Source: Actinomadura rayongensis (GTDB lineage: Bacteria > Actinomycetota > Actinomycetes > Streptosporangiales > Streptosporangiaceae). Taken from it: 64,000 bases of DNA. The stretch is taken from positions 124,001-188,000 of the forward strand of contig NZ_WUTW01000005.1 of NCBI RefSeq assembly GCF_009831215.1. The letters are read 5' to 3'. The notes beneath the pieces are model-generated. The model did no database searches. It was not told where the DNA came from and saw only the letters and a list, made by a program, of their open reading frames with translations. Position numbers and translations under genes: made by a program. This document shows, in pieces, positions 35,783 through 45,110 of the stretch (within the stretch, counting starts at the first letter, position 1; every line of letters starts with the position of its first letter).

Positions 35783-37533
35783 TCATGGCGCGGTCGGGCC
35801 TCGGTCACATCGCGCGATCGCGTACGGCCCGCCCGCCGCCGCCAGTTCGGCGTGCGTCCCGCGTTCGGCGACCCGGCCGCCGTCCAGGATGACGATCTCG
35901 TCGACCGCTTCGAGGCCGATCAGGTCGTGGGTGATCAGCAGGGTGGCGCGGCCCCGGGTCGCCCGCAGCAGGTCGGCGGTCAGGCCGGCGCGGGTCTCGG
36001 GGTCCAGGTGCGCGGTGGGCTCGTCCAGGACCATCAGGGCGGGGTCGGCCAGCAAGGCGCGTGCGAGCGCGAGCCGGCCCCGCTCCCGCCCGACAGGGCT
36101 GTGCCGTGCGCCCCGACCGGGGTGTCCAGGCCTTCGGGCAGTGCCGCGATCCACGGGAGCAGCCGGGCGGCGTCCGCCGCGTCCAGCAGTTCGGCGTCGG
36201 TGGCGCCGGAACGCGCGAGCCGCAGATTCTCCCGGATCGTGCTGTCGAACAGGTGCGGGTCCTGGGGGCAACCGCCGATGACGCGTCGCACGTCGTCCGG
36301 CTCGTAGGCGGCGATGTCGTGCCCGTTCACGGTGATCGCCCCCTCGTCGGCGTCCAGGAACCGCAGCAGCAGCGCGGCGACCGTGCTCTTTCCCGAACCG
36401 CTCGGCCCGACGAGGGCGACCCGGCGGCCGGGGACGAACTCCAGGTCGAGTCCGCGCACCGCCCAGGGACCGTCCGGTTCGTAGCGGGCTCCGACGCCGC
36501 GCATCCGTACCGTGACGGGCCGGGACGGCGCGGGCAGCGGCCGTGCGGGAATCCGAATCGGGTCCGGCGCGTCGAGGACCGCGGCGATCCTGCGCGCCCC
36601 GGCGGCCGTCTCGGCCAGCCTCGCGGTGGCGGCGGGCAGGGGCGCGACGACCTCGAACGCGGCCAGCGCGGTGAGCACGAGGACGGCGAGGGACACGCTG
36701 TCGAGCGTCCCGTCCCGGACCGCGCCGACGCCGAGCAGCAGCACGGCCCACACGGTCAAACCGCTGACCGCCGTGCCGAGCCCCGCGCCGAGGGCCGATG
36801 CGACGGCGGCCCGCCGTTCTCCGGCGGCCGCGACCGCGTCCGCGGCGCGGACCGCGCCGACCGCGGCGTCCCGCGCGCCGAACGCGACGAGGTCGCGGGC
36901 GCCGACGAGCGCGTCCGCGATGCGCAAAGTCAGGGTTCCGCGCGCCGCCGCCCCCCGGACCGCCGATCGGCGGACGATGACGCAGGTCAGAACGGGAACG
37001 ACCGCTCCCGCTACGAGAAGCCCGGCCGCGAGCGCACCGGCGGCCGGAGCGAGCAGGAACGCGCAGGCGGTGACGGTCCCGGCACCGGCCAGGACCGCCG
37101 CCGTGTAGGGAAGCACGCCGCGCACGAACAGGTCCTGCACCGCGTCCACGTCCGTGACGAGACGGGCCAGCAGGTCCCCGGAGCGGAACGCGCGCAGCCC
37201 CGCGGGCGCGATGGCCGCGAGCCGCTCGTACAGCCGGACGCGCACGTCGCCGAGCACGCGGAACGCCACGTCGTGGCCCTTGAGGCGTTCGGCGTAGCGG
37301 AGCACGCCCCGTCCGATCCCGAGGGCGCGGACCGTCACGACCACGACGGCGAGCGCGGTGACGCTCGGGTGCTCGGCCGCCCGCGCGATCAGGTAGCCGG
37401 ACGTTCCGAGCAGGGCGACTCCCGCCGCCGTCGTCGCCGCGCCCGCGAGCGCCGCGACCAGCAGTCCCGCGCGCAGCGGGCACGCGAACGCCAGCAGGCG
37501 CGGCAGCGGGGCCCGCCTCATCGCCGCGGTCAT
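35783..37533 (-). pseudogene. cydC: CydC-type ABC transporter subunit, frameshifted at the signature motif
   Basis: CydDC is a heterodimeric thiol exporter needed for cytochrome bd assembly. The N-terminal frame starts at ATG 37533 (MTAAMRRAPLPRLLAFA), overlaps the cydD stop, shows six membrane helices and Walker A VGPSGSGKST, then reaches HGTALSGG. There the frame shifts near 36084-36088. The expected continuation, ERGRLALARALLADPALMVLDEPTAHLDPETRAGL, appears in the other frame and runs to the stop at 35783. Adding one base in the GGG run (reading GGCGG-GAG) restores an intact protein of about 583 residues. It is therefore either a true disabling 1-base deletion or a sequencing error in a G-run. 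Confidence 0.88.
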
Positions 37534-39170
37534 GACCACATCGCCTGGGGCGCGCGGACGGTCAGCCGCCCGTCGGCGATCTTGGCGATCCGGTCGGCGG
37601 CGCGCGTCCAGGCATGGTCGTGGGTCACGAGCACCACGGTTCGGCCCTCCATCAAGCGTTCCACGGCTGTGCGGACGACGGCGGCGCTCGCGGCGTCCAG
37701 GTGCGCGGTCGGCTCGTCGAGCAGCAGGATCGGGGCGTCCCGCGCGAACGCGCGGGCGAGCGCTATCCGCTGCCGCTGGCCGCTGGACAGCCGCGCGCCG
37801 CGCTCCCCGATCGGCGTGTCGGCGCCCTGGGGAAGGGCCGCGACGAACTCCGCGGCACCCGCGAGGCGAAGGGCGCGCGGCACGTCGGCGTCCGGGGCGC
37901 CGAGCCGGACGTTCTCGGCGACCGTCCCGGCGAACAGGTGGGGATTCTGCGGTACCCAGGCGATCGAGCGCCGCCATTCGTCCGGTGGCACGTCGGCGAA
38001 GCCGGTCCGTCCCTCGGCGGGCTCGGTGAAGCGCAGGAACACCGACAGCAGCGTGCTCTTGCCCGCACCGCTCGGGCCCACGACGACGAGCCGTTCACCG
38101 GGCCGCACCGTGAGCGTGACCGCGTCCAGCGCGGGACGGTCCCGGCCGGGTCGGCGCACCGTCACGTCCTCCAGTCGCATCCGCTCGGCGGCCGGGACGC
38201 GGGCGCGCGTCTCGGGGACGGCCGGGAGCGGGGTCGCCAGGACGTCCAGGACGCGCCCGGCGGCCGTGACGCCTTCCATGCTCGCGTGGAAGTGCTCGCC
38301 GACCCTGCGCAGCGGCAGATACGCCTCCGGGGCGAGGATCAGCACGAGCAGGGCCGTCTCGTAGGAGACGCCCCCGTCCAGAAGCCGCAGGCCGATCTGT
38401 ACCGCGACGAGCGCCACGGCGAGCGTGGCCAGCAGTTCCAGGACGAGCGCCGACAAGAACGCCACCCGCAGCGTCCGCATCGTCGCGCGCCGGTGCGCGT
38501 CGGTGACGTCGCGGATCACGGCGGCCTGCGCCCGCGCCCGCCCGAAGACCTTCAGGGTCGGCAGGCCCTGGACGACGTCGAGGAAGTGACCGCCGAGCCG
38601 TTCCAGCAGCGCCCACTGCCGTTCGGTGCGGGCCCGCGTGTGCAGCCCGACGAGGATCATGAAGACCGGGATGAGCGGCAGGGTCACCGCGATGACGACC
38701 GCCGACAGGACGTCCGTGCCGCCGACCACGACGAGGACGGCGCACGGCGCGACGACGGCCAGCACGAGCTGCGGCAGGTACCGGGAGAAGTAGGCGTCGA
38801 GCGCGTCCAGCCCCCGGGTGGCGAGGACGGTCAGCTCCCCCTCGGCGGCCGTTCCCGGGCCGAGCCGCAGCGCGTGGTCGACCAGCCGCACCCGCAGCCG
38901 CGACTTCACCGACGCCGCCGCGCGCAGCGCCAGCGTCTCGCCCGCCCACGCGGACGCCGAGCGCGCCGCGACCACGACGGCCAGGGCGGCGAGCGCGGGA
39001 CCGAGCGCGCCGACCGTCCGGCCGGCGAACGCGCCCGCGAGGACGTCCGCCAGCAGCACCGCCTGCGCCAGCACCAGGGCGGTCGTCACGCCGCCGAGGA
39101 CGGAGGTGCCCACGAGGAAGGCGCGCGCCGCGCCCGCCTCGCGCCACAGCCGGGGGTCGACGGGTTTCAC
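37530..39170 (-). CDS. cydD: CydD-type ABC transporter subunit
   Basis: This 546-residue half-transporter works with CydC. The membrane domain contains ASVKSRLRVRLVDHALRLGPG, YLPQLVLAVVAPCAVLVVVGGTD, HFLDVVQGLPTLKVFGRARAQ and ILAPEAYLPLRRVGEHFHASMEG. The ATPase domain has Walker A VVGPSGAGKSTLL, WVPQNPHLFAGTVAEN, signature LSSGQRQRIALARAFARD and DEPTAHLD. The GTG at 39170 overlaps the cydB stop (GTGA) and gives a natural N-terminus (VKPVDPRLW). The operon order is cydA-cydB-cydD-cydC. Confidence 0.94.
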   Translation of the reverse strand: MKPVDPRLWREAGAARAFLVGTSVLGGVTTALVLAQAVLLADVLAGAFAGRTVGALGPALAALAVVVAARSASAWAGETLALRAAASVKSRLRVRLVDHALRLGPGTAAEGELTVLATRGLDALDAYFSRYLPQLVLAVVAPCAVLVVVGGTDVLSAVVIAVTLPLIPVFMILVGLHTRARTERQWALLERLGGHFLDVVQGLPTLKVFGRARAQAAVIRDVTDAHRRATMRTLRVAFLSALVLELLATLAVALVAVQIGLRLLDGGVSYETALLVLILAPEAYLPLRRVGEHFHASMEGVTAAGRVLDVLATPLPAVPETRARVPAAERMRLEDVTVRRPGRDRPALDAVTLTVRPGERLVVVGPSGAGKSTLLSVFLRFTEPAEGRTGFADVPPDEWRRSIAWVPQNPHLFAGTVAENVRLGAPDADVPRALRLAGAAEFVAALPQGADTPIGERGARLSSGQRQRIALARAFARDAPILLLDEPTAHLDAASAAVVRTAVERLMEGRTVVLVTHDHAWTRAADRIAKIADGRLTVRAPQAMWS

Positions 39171-40228
39171 CGCGCGGCCCCGTGCTCCGCGCCCGCGACG
39201 CCGCCGGCGCCCGGAGCGGTCCCGAGGACCGTCTCGCGGGTCAGCCGGGCCCGGAACACCCAGTACGTCCACGCCTGGTAGGCGAGCACGACCGGCGTGA
39301 ACACCACCGCGACCCACGTCATCACGCCGAGCGTGTAGTGGCTCGACGCCGCGTTGTGGACGGTCAAACTGAACGCGTCCGACGTGGTGGACGGCAGCAC
39401 GTGCGGCCACAGGTCGCCGAACAGCGTGGTCACGGTCGCGGCGATCGCGACGGCCGTCCCCGCGAACGCCCAGCCCTCACGGCCGCGCAGCCCCGCCGCC
39501 ACGCCGCCGACGAGCGCGACGGCCGCGACCACCGCGACCGCGGAGGTCCACGCCTTGCCGTGCTCGATCTGACTGACCAGCAGGAACCCCGCGGCGACGG
39601 CCACGACCGGTGCCCATGCGCGCGTGAGCAGGTCACGCGCGCGGTACCGCACCTCGCCGTCGGCCTTCAGCGCGAGGAACACCGCGCCGTGCAGCGTGAA
39701 CACCGCGAACGTCGCCAGGCCGCCGAGCAGCGCGTACGGGTTCAGCATCCCGAACAGGTTCCCGGTGACGTGGTGCGCGGCGTTCATCGGCACGCCCCGG
39801 ACGATGTTCGCGAACGCCACGCCCCACAGGAACGCGGGCAGCGCGGACCCCCAGAAGATCGCCAGGTCGCATGCGCGGCGCCAGCGGGGATCGTCCAGCT
39901 TGCCGCGGAACTCGAACGCCACGCCCCGGACGATCAGCGCCAGCAGGATGAGCAGCAACGGGAGGTAGAAGCCGCTGAACAGCGTCGCATACCACTCGGG
40001 GAACGCGGCGAACGTCGCGCCGCCCGCGACCAGCAGCCACACCTCGTTGCCGTCCCACACCGGCCCGATCGTGTTGATCATCACCCGGCGGTCGGTCTCG
40101 CCGTGCGGGTCGCGGCGGGGGGCGAGCAGCGGCAGCAGGACGCCGACGCCGAAGTCGAAGCCCTCCAGCACGAAGTAGCCGGTCCACAGCAACGCGATCA
40201 GCGTGAACCAGACGGTCGTGAGTTCCAT
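39167..40228 (-). CDS. cydB: Cytochrome bd ubiquinol oxidase subunit II
   Basis: This 353-residue integral membrane subunit of the high-affinity terminal oxidase begins WFTLIALLWTGYFVLEGFDFGVGVLLPLL, the family's signature. It contains INTIGPVWDGNEVWLLVAGGATFAAFPEWYATLFSGFYLPLLLILLALIVRGVAFEFR and GSALPAFLWGVAFANIVRGVP. Eight or nine helices are apparent. It lies 18 bases downstream of cydA and overlaps cydD. Confidence 0.97.
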   Translation of the reverse strand: MELTTVWFTLIALLWTGYFVLEGFDFGVGVLLPLLAPRRDPHGETDRRVMINTIGPVWDGNEVWLLVAGGATFAAFPEWYATLFSGFYLPLLLILLALIVRGVAFEFRGKLDDPRWRRACDLAIFWGSALPAFLWGVAFANIVRGVPMNAAHHVTGNLFGMLNPYALLGGLATFAVFTLHGAVFLALKADGEVRYRARDLLTRAWAPVVAVAAGFLLVSQIEHGKAWTSAVAVVAAVALVGGVAAGLRGREGWAFAGTAVAIAATVTTLFGDLWPHVLPSTTSDAFSLTVHNAASSHYTLGVMTWVAVVFTPVVLAYQAWTYWVFRARLTRETVLGTAPGAGGVAGAEHGAAR

Positions 40229-40246
40229 CGGTCGTTCTCCCGGGGG

Positions 40247-41629
40247 TCAGTACGTGAAAGCGGGCAGGGGTTCGCCGTCGCGCGTCTCGGTCTCCGGCGG
40301 CGGTCCCTGCCGCGCGTACCGGACCATGAGCCCGCCCGCGATGACGGCGAGGGCGCCGTAGAGCAGGGTGAACGCGACCAGCGAGGTGATCACCGATGCC
40401 GATCCGACTGCCGACACGCCGTCGCGCGTCCGCAGCAAACCGGCCACGACCCACGGCTGCCGACCCATCTCGGTGAAGATCCAGCCCGCGGTGTCGGCCA
40501 GGTACGGCAGCGTCATCGCGGCGAGCGCGACGCGCGGGAACCAGCGGCCGCCCGGGACGCGTCCGCGCCGCGTCGCCCACAGTCCGGCGAGCGCGAGCAC
40601 GGCCGCCGCGAGCCCGAGCCCGACCATCATCCGGAACGTCCAGTAGGTGACGGGAACGACCGGCTTGTAGCTGCCGGGTCCGTACGCGGCCTCGTAGCGG
40701 CGCTGGACGTCGTTGATCCCTTCGACCCTGCCGTTCGGGTTCTCGGTCGCCATGAAGGACAGGCCGTGCGGGACGCGCAGGCTCCACACCTCCTGCGAGC
40801 CGTCCAGCGAGCCGATGGTGAACAGCGAGAACGACGCGGGCGCCGACGTCTCGTAGAGCGCTTCGGCGGCGGCCATCTTCATGGGCTGCTGCTTGGTCAT
40901 GATGCGCGCCTGGACGTCGCCGGACACGGTCACGCCCACGGCGGCCACCAGTCCCACGACGAGCCCGGCGCGCAGCGCGCGGCGGAACAGGACGGTGTCG
41001 CGGCCCCGGCTCAGATGCACAGCGCTGATCCCGACCACGAAGAGCGCGCCGGTGAGGAACGCGCCGAACAGCACGTGCGGGAACGTCACGAGCGCCGTCG
41101 AGTTCGTGAGGACCTTCCCGATGCTCGTCAGCTCGGCACGGTGCGTGGCGGGGTTGATCCGGTAGCCCACCGGGTGCTGCATCCAGGAGTTGGCCGCCAG
41201 GATGAAGTACGCCGACAGGTTCGTTCCGATCGCCGCCAGCCAGATCGTCGCGAGATGGAGCCGGGGCGAGAGCCGGTCCCAGCCGAAGATCCACAGCCCG
41301 AGGAACGTCGACTCCAGGAAGAACGCGAGGAGACCTTCCATCGCCAGTGGCGCGCCGAACACGTCCCCGACGAACCGCGAGTACTCCGACCAGTTCATCC
41401 CGAACTGGAATTCCTGCACGATGCCGGTGACCACGCCCACCGCGAAATTGATCAGAAAGAGCTTTCCGAAGAAACGCGTCATCCGCAGATGCACAGGGTC
41501 GCGCGTCCGGTACCAGGCCGTCTGCATTCCGGCCACCAGCACCGAAAGGCCGATCGTCAACGGGACGAACACGAAGTGGTACACCGTCGTGATCCCGAAC
41601 TGCCACCGCGACAGGTCAAGAGCGTTCAC
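40247..41629 (-). CDS. cydA: Cytochrome bd ubiquinol oxidase subunit I
   Basis: This 460-residue haem-bearing subunit oxidises quinol and reduces oxygen under low oxygen. Conserved parts are ALDLSRWQFGITTVYHFVFVPLTIG (His 18 as haem b595 ligand), GIVQEFQFGMNWSEYSRFVGDVFGAPLAMEGLLAFFLESTFLG (Glu residues), ANSWMQHPVGY, the haem b558 His in TFPHVLFGAF, and KQQPMKMAAAEALYET at the Q-loop. The start is GTG at 41629 behind GGAG-ATGAT. I see no obvious Rex-type operator in the upstream 250 bases. Confidence 0.97.
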   Translation of the reverse strand: MNALDLSRWQFGITTVYHFVFVPLTIGLSVLVAGMQTAWYRTRDPVHLRMTRFFGKLFLINFAVGVVTGIVQEFQFGMNWSEYSRFVGDVFGAPLAMEGLLAFFLESTFLGLWIFGWDRLSPRLHLATIWLAAIGTNLSAYFILAANSWMQHPVGYRINPATHRAELTSIGKVLTNSTALVTFPHVLFGAFLTGALFVVGISAVHLSRGRDTVLFRRALRAGLVVGLVAAVGVTVSGDVQARIMTKQQPMKMAAAEALYETSAPASFSLFTIGSLDGSQEVWSLRVPHGLSFMATENPNGRVEGINDVQRRYEAAYGPGSYKPVVPVTYWTFRMMVGLGLAAAVLALAGLWATRRGRVPGGRWFPRVALAAMTLPYLADTAGWIFTEMGRQPWVVAGLLRTRDGVSAVGSASVITSLVAFTLLYGALAVIAGGLMVRYARQGPPPETETRDGEPLPAFTY

Positions 41630-41886
41630 ATCATCTCCAAAGTCGTCGGGTCCAGCGCACCACCGGACACCGACCACCCGGCAGGGACGAAGGTCCACCG
41701 CATGCAGAGACCAACGCCCGAACCCGCCGCACGATGGCGGTCGGCGACCTGAGCCCGACCGCGTGTCGGCGCTGGACGCGGCGTTGCGGGCGAGTGGCGT
41801 CGGCTCGTCTTGCCCCTGGTGGCGCGGACGGTTGTCGGCGCAGCGGGCGGGTAGTCGGGGCTGAGCCGAGCGAGAATGGGGGCCTC

Positions 41887-42117
41887 ATGGCGAAGGACGA
41901 TCAGGAGTTCTCGACCGGGGACGCCGTCGAGTGGAACAGCCACGGTGTTCGGGTGCCGGGGCGGGTCGAGCAGAAGATCACCGAGCGCACCACTGCTGCG
42001 GGACGGGATGTCGTCGCGTCCAAGGACGATCCGCAGTACCTGGTTCGCAGTGAGAAGTCCGGCAAGTACGCGGTGCACAAGCCGTCCGCGCTGCGCAGGT
42101 CGGGCCCAGGGCGCTGA
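41887..42117 (+). CDS. DUF2945 (Tudor-like) small protein
   Basis: This 76-residue protein, FSTGDAVEWNSHGVRVPGRVEQKITERTTAAGRDVVASKDDPQYLVRSEKSGKYAVHKPSAL, matches the DUF2945 pattern (GDxVxWNSHG..xxGxVxxK, then PQYxVxS.KTGK.AxHKPxAL). The SH3/Tudor-like fold is inferred from the family. The function is unknown and the protein is cytoplasmic. ATG 41887 follows GGGGG. Confidence 0.88.
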   Translation: MAKDDQEFSTGDAVEWNSHGVRVPGRVEQKITERTTAAGRDVVASKDDPQYLVRSEKSGKYAVHKPSALRRSGPGR

Positions 42118-42185
42118 CCGGCGCGTCCACCGCTCATGTGGCGACCCCGGCGCCGTGAGATACATGGCGCGGTCGGGCCCGGCGG

Positions 42186-42947
42186 TCAGGGGGTGGGGGT
42201 TCGGCGTGTCCAGGGCCAGGTGATCAGTGCCCAGCCGGACAGGATGATCGCGACCTCGGCCAGCACGTACCAGGGCCAGGGGCCCATCAGGTTCAGCGCC
42301 GATCCGGTGTCGGGTTTGTGGTTGAGGTATCCGTAGTTCGTTTTTGCCAGCGAGTTGAAGCAGTAGGTCGCCAGGCCCCAGGCTGCGGTGATGAGGACGG
42401 CGAATCTGTAGCTGTTCCAGTCCGGGCGGATGCCCAGGCCCCAGGTCATGTAGACCGCCGCCCAGACGACCAGTAGGTGCATGCCGAAGAAGTCGAGGAA
42501 GTTGATTGCGGGGTAGTCCGGGCCGTTCAGAGCTGGAGTTAGTAGGGCCTGTATCGACAGTGTCAGGCCCCAGTAGTACGTCAGGGCGAACCAGTGACGG
42601 CCTAGCGTCCACAGGGCGATGATCGCCACTGGCCAGGCCAGGTCGGAGAGGCCCAGTGGGAGCGTTGAGCCTATGTTCCACCGGGACGGGAGGTAGGAGT
42701 ACGTTTTGGTGCCGATCGCGATGAAGGCCATCGCCAGGGCGTACGCCTGGCTGAAGCCCTTTGCGTAACCGTTGAACCTTTCGTCCGGTGCGGGCGGCGT
42801 TCGATGCGTGCGGCCGATGAGCACCAGGCCTGCGCAGCCGAGCGCGAATAACGCGAGCACCGCCCAGTGGGACGGGCCGTATGCGGCGAAACGCCCGCCA
42901 ATGCTCAGGACTTTCCCATCCTGCCATCCGTAGTCGTGGATTCTCAT
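42186..42947 (-). CDS. TIGR02206/YwaF-like membrane protein
   Basis: This 253-residue protein has about seven hydrophobic helices. It starts GPSHWAVLALFALGCAGLVLIGR and carries PLGLSDLAWPVAIIALWTLGRHWFALTYYWGLTLSIQALLTPAL and NYGYLNHKPDTGSALNLMGPWPWYVLAEVA. The last motif (NYxYLxxKP...LMGPWPWY) is diagnostic for the TIGR02206 family. The function is unknown. ATG 42947 is chosen because it gives MRIHDYGWQDGKV. Confidence 0.9.
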   Translation of the reverse strand: MRIHDYGWQDGKVLSIGGRFAAYGPSHWAVLALFALGCAGLVLIGRTHRTPPAPDERFNGYAKGFSQAYALAMAFIAIGTKTYSYLPSRWNIGSTLPLGLSDLAWPVAIIALWTLGRHWFALTYYWGLTLSIQALLTPALNGPDYPAINFLDFFGMHLLVVWAAVYMTWGLGIRPDWNSYRFAVLITAAWGLATYCFNSLAKTNYGYLNHKPDTGSALNLMGPWPWYVLAEVAIILSGWALITWPWTRRTPTP

Positions 42948-43311
42948 GGCGAAGACAGAACCTGCCCTGAATGGTCGGTGCGTTCCAGCAGGCGCACCGT
43001 CGGTGATCAAAAAACGCCCTCTACCGCCAGGTTATGTGCCGGCCACCGCGCGGCGGAAGGGCGGGGATCCTTTGGTCGAGCGGCCGGTACCCGCCCTGTG
43101 TCCCCGGTCTCGGTGACGCACCCAAGCTGCCATGCGCGGGACGGCGTGCCCCATTGGCAGGCAGAACGCCTGTTTCGGACGGCCCCGTCCGCCGGCGGAG
43201 TGTCGTGCAAGGCCGACCGTATTCGGATCGGTGGTGTGCCACGGGTCACGGAAAGCAGATCGAAATTCTGCATGGCGACAAGGCGACGCGGGCAGCCGTA
43301 AACTGCAACGG
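42948..43311. other. Intergenic region upstream of the phosphatase gene
   Basis: This interval of about 360 bases separates two divergent genes. Base composition is less skewed and frames are not codon-biased. I see no defensible promoter boxes, RNA structure or gene. Confidence 0.4.
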
Positions 43312-44040
43312 GTGAAGAGACACATCGACTTCGATGGCCTGTGCAATTTTCGGGATCTCGGCGGTTATCTAGGAGTCGACGGCCGGGCGGTTCGCTGGGG
43401 GCGATTGTTCCGTTCCGATGCTCTGGGAAAGCTGAAAGGCACGGATCATGAGCGCTTCCGGTCGCTGGGCATCCGGACCGTGATCGACCTCCGGTATCCG
43501 TGGGAAGTGAAGCGCAGTGGACGCATCCCTCACGACCTCGGCGTGACGTACTACAACCTCAGCGTCGAACGCCATCCATACGACCAGGCCGGCCAGGAGC
43601 CGGACGTGGACCCTGCGCGCTTCCTCGCCGCCAAGTACGCCGAAGTCGCCCATGACGGTGTCGCCGAACTCCGTCGTGCGCTTGAGATCATCGCGGACGA
43701 CACCGCGCCGCTGGTCTTCCACTGCCACTCCGGCAAAGACCGCACGGGGCTTCTGGCGATGCTCGTCCTCAGCCTGCTCGGCGTCCGCGAAGACGACATC
43801 GTCGCCGACTTCGCCCTCACCGAACTGGCGACCGAACGCCTCGTCGCCGAATGGCACGCCAAGCATCCCGAACTGACCCTCCGCTGGCCCGCCTACGGCC
43901 GCGCCCCCGCTGCGATCATGCGGCTTTTCCTGGACGACCTGCGCGCGAGGTACGGGTCCGTCCACGGCTATGCCGTTGAGCAGTTGGAGGTTGGGGACGA
44001 TCTGGTGGCAGCGCTTCGGCGTCAGTTGCTGCAGCCGTAG
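43312..44040 (+). CDS. Tyrosine-protein phosphatase (PTP-fold, SiwE/PtpB type)
   Basis: This 242-residue protein has the N-terminal family motif NFRDLGGYLGVDGRAVRWGRLFRSDAL, then LGIRTVIDLRYPWEVKRSG. The active-site loop is VFHCHSGKDRTGLLAMLVL (Cys in HCxxGKDRTG). Proteins of this class dephosphorylate phosphotyrosine or phosphoinositides, and the Mycobacterium PtpB member is secreted. No signal peptide is visible here. The start is taken as GTG 43312, which has only a weak ribosome site, so a later start is possible. Confidence 0.87.
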   Translation: MKRHIDFDGLCNFRDLGGYLGVDGRAVRWGRLFRSDALGKLKGTDHERFRSLGIRTVIDLRYPWEVKRSGRIPHDLGVTYYNLSVERHPYDQAGQEPDVDPARFLAAKYAEVAHDGVAELRRALEIIADDTAPLVFHCHSGKDRTGLLAMLVLSLLGVREDDIVADFALTELATERLVAEWHAKHPELTLRWPAYGRAPAAIMRLFLDDLRARYGSVHGYAVEQLEVGDDLVAALRRQLLQP

Positions 44041-44169
44041 GCGAGCGTCCGCCGAGCGGTCGACCACGCCCAGCCGCCCCGCCGAGATACAGCGGACGCA
44101 CGGCGCGGACACGCCGCGCCGCGCGGGGCGGAGGCGGGGCGTTGGTGCTGGTTGGTGCTTGGGCGTTGG

Positions 44170-45045
44170 TCAGGCGGGCTTGAGGGTTTGTTCGCACCAC
44201 TCGCGGAAGGTCGTGGGGGTGTCGATTGCGGACTGGGGTGTTCGGGCGACTCCGTTGTCCAGGCCGTTCATCTTGGCCGTCATCATGTCGTGCATGGCCT
44301 GGGCCATGCCGTCGGACATGTCGGTGAGCTGCGACAGAAGTGCGGCGGGAGTGATCTGCTGGTAGCGCACTTCGGCGCTCAGCACGTCCGAGGCGATGGC
44401 GGCCATCTCGTCGTACGAAAGGTCTTCGGGGCCGAGGAGGGGGATTTCCTCTTGGCCCGTCCAGGACGGGTCCAGCAGGAGGCGGGACGCGACGGCGGCG
44501 ATGTCGCGGGCGGCCACGAGCCGCTGTTCGAAGTCCGGCGGGAGGATGTCGAAGAAGACTCCCCGGTCTTTGATGGATGCGGCCTGGCGCAGCATGTTGT
44601 CCATGAAGGAGCCGCAGGCGAGGACGCGCAGCGCCACGCCCGTTCCGGCGAGCAGGTCGTCCATGGCGAGGGAGCCGGTCACGTGGCCGGCGCGGTCCGC
44701 GACGGGGGTGCCGCGGCCCAGGGCGCTGATCGTCACGACCCGGCGGACGCCGTGGTCGCGCAGCGCCGCCGCGGTCGGGCGCGTGAAGCCGACGAACGCC
44801 TCGTCGGGGTTCAGGGCGCGGCGGTCGGCGGCGACCAGCCAGAACACGGTGTCGGCTCCGTCCAGGGCGCGGCGCGCGACCGACGGGTCGCCGTGCGAGC
44901 CTTGGACGACCTCGACCCGGTCCCGGACGGAGGCGGGCAGCCTGGTCGGGTCGCGGACGACGACCCGGACGGGCTCGTCGCCGGTCAGGACATGGGCGAG
45001 GACGCGGTGGCCGATGTTCCCGGTCGGTCCGGTGATGACGATCAT
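44170..45045 (-). CDS. NmrA/SDR-type NAD(P)H-binding protein
   Basis: This 291-residue atypical SDR opens MIVITGPTGNIGHRVLAHVL (Rossmann GxxGxxG). It has VEVVQGSHGDPSVARRALDGADTVFWLV and the C-terminal helix set of the NmrA-like group. The catalytic Tyr-x3-Lys is not evident. Members act as quinone reductases or redox sensors. ATG 45045 follows GGGAGG. The divergent TetR gene and the palindrome between them suggest it is a TetR-repressed gene. Confidence 0.88.
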   Translation of the reverse strand: MIVITGPTGNIGHRVLAHVLTGDEPVRVVVRDPTRLPASVRDRVEVVQGSHGDPSVARRALDGADTVFWLVAADRRALNPDEAFVGFTRPTAAALRDHGVRRVVTISALGRGTPVADRAGHVTGSLAMDDLLAGTGVALRVLACGSFMDNMLRQAASIKDRGVFFDILPPDFEQRLVAARDIAAVASRLLLDPSWTGQEEIPLLGPEDLSYDEMAAIASDVLSAEVRYQQITPAALLSQLTDMSDGMAQAMHDMMTAKMNGLDNGVARTPQSAIDTPTTFREWCEQTLKPA

Positions 45046-45066
45046 GGGATGCCTCCCCCTGGCAGG

Positions 45067-45095
45067 TAAGTAAACTCAACTGTACCGTTTACTTA
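45067..45095. promoter_or_regulatory. Inverted repeat, TetR operator candidate
   Basis: Perfect 9-bp arms TAAGTAAAC and GTTTACTTA flank an 11-base spacer between the divergent NmrA-like and TetR genes. The A/T-rich arms stand out in this GC-rich region, and the site ends 15 bases before the TetR start. Confidence 0.8.
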
Positions 45096-45110
45096 GAAGG
45101 ACGCAAGCGG

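Noticed and set aside
42118..42185. Possible terminator between the DUF2945 and YwaF-like genes.
   Set aside because: GC-rich half-arms are present but no stem longer than 5 bp without mismatches could be drawn.
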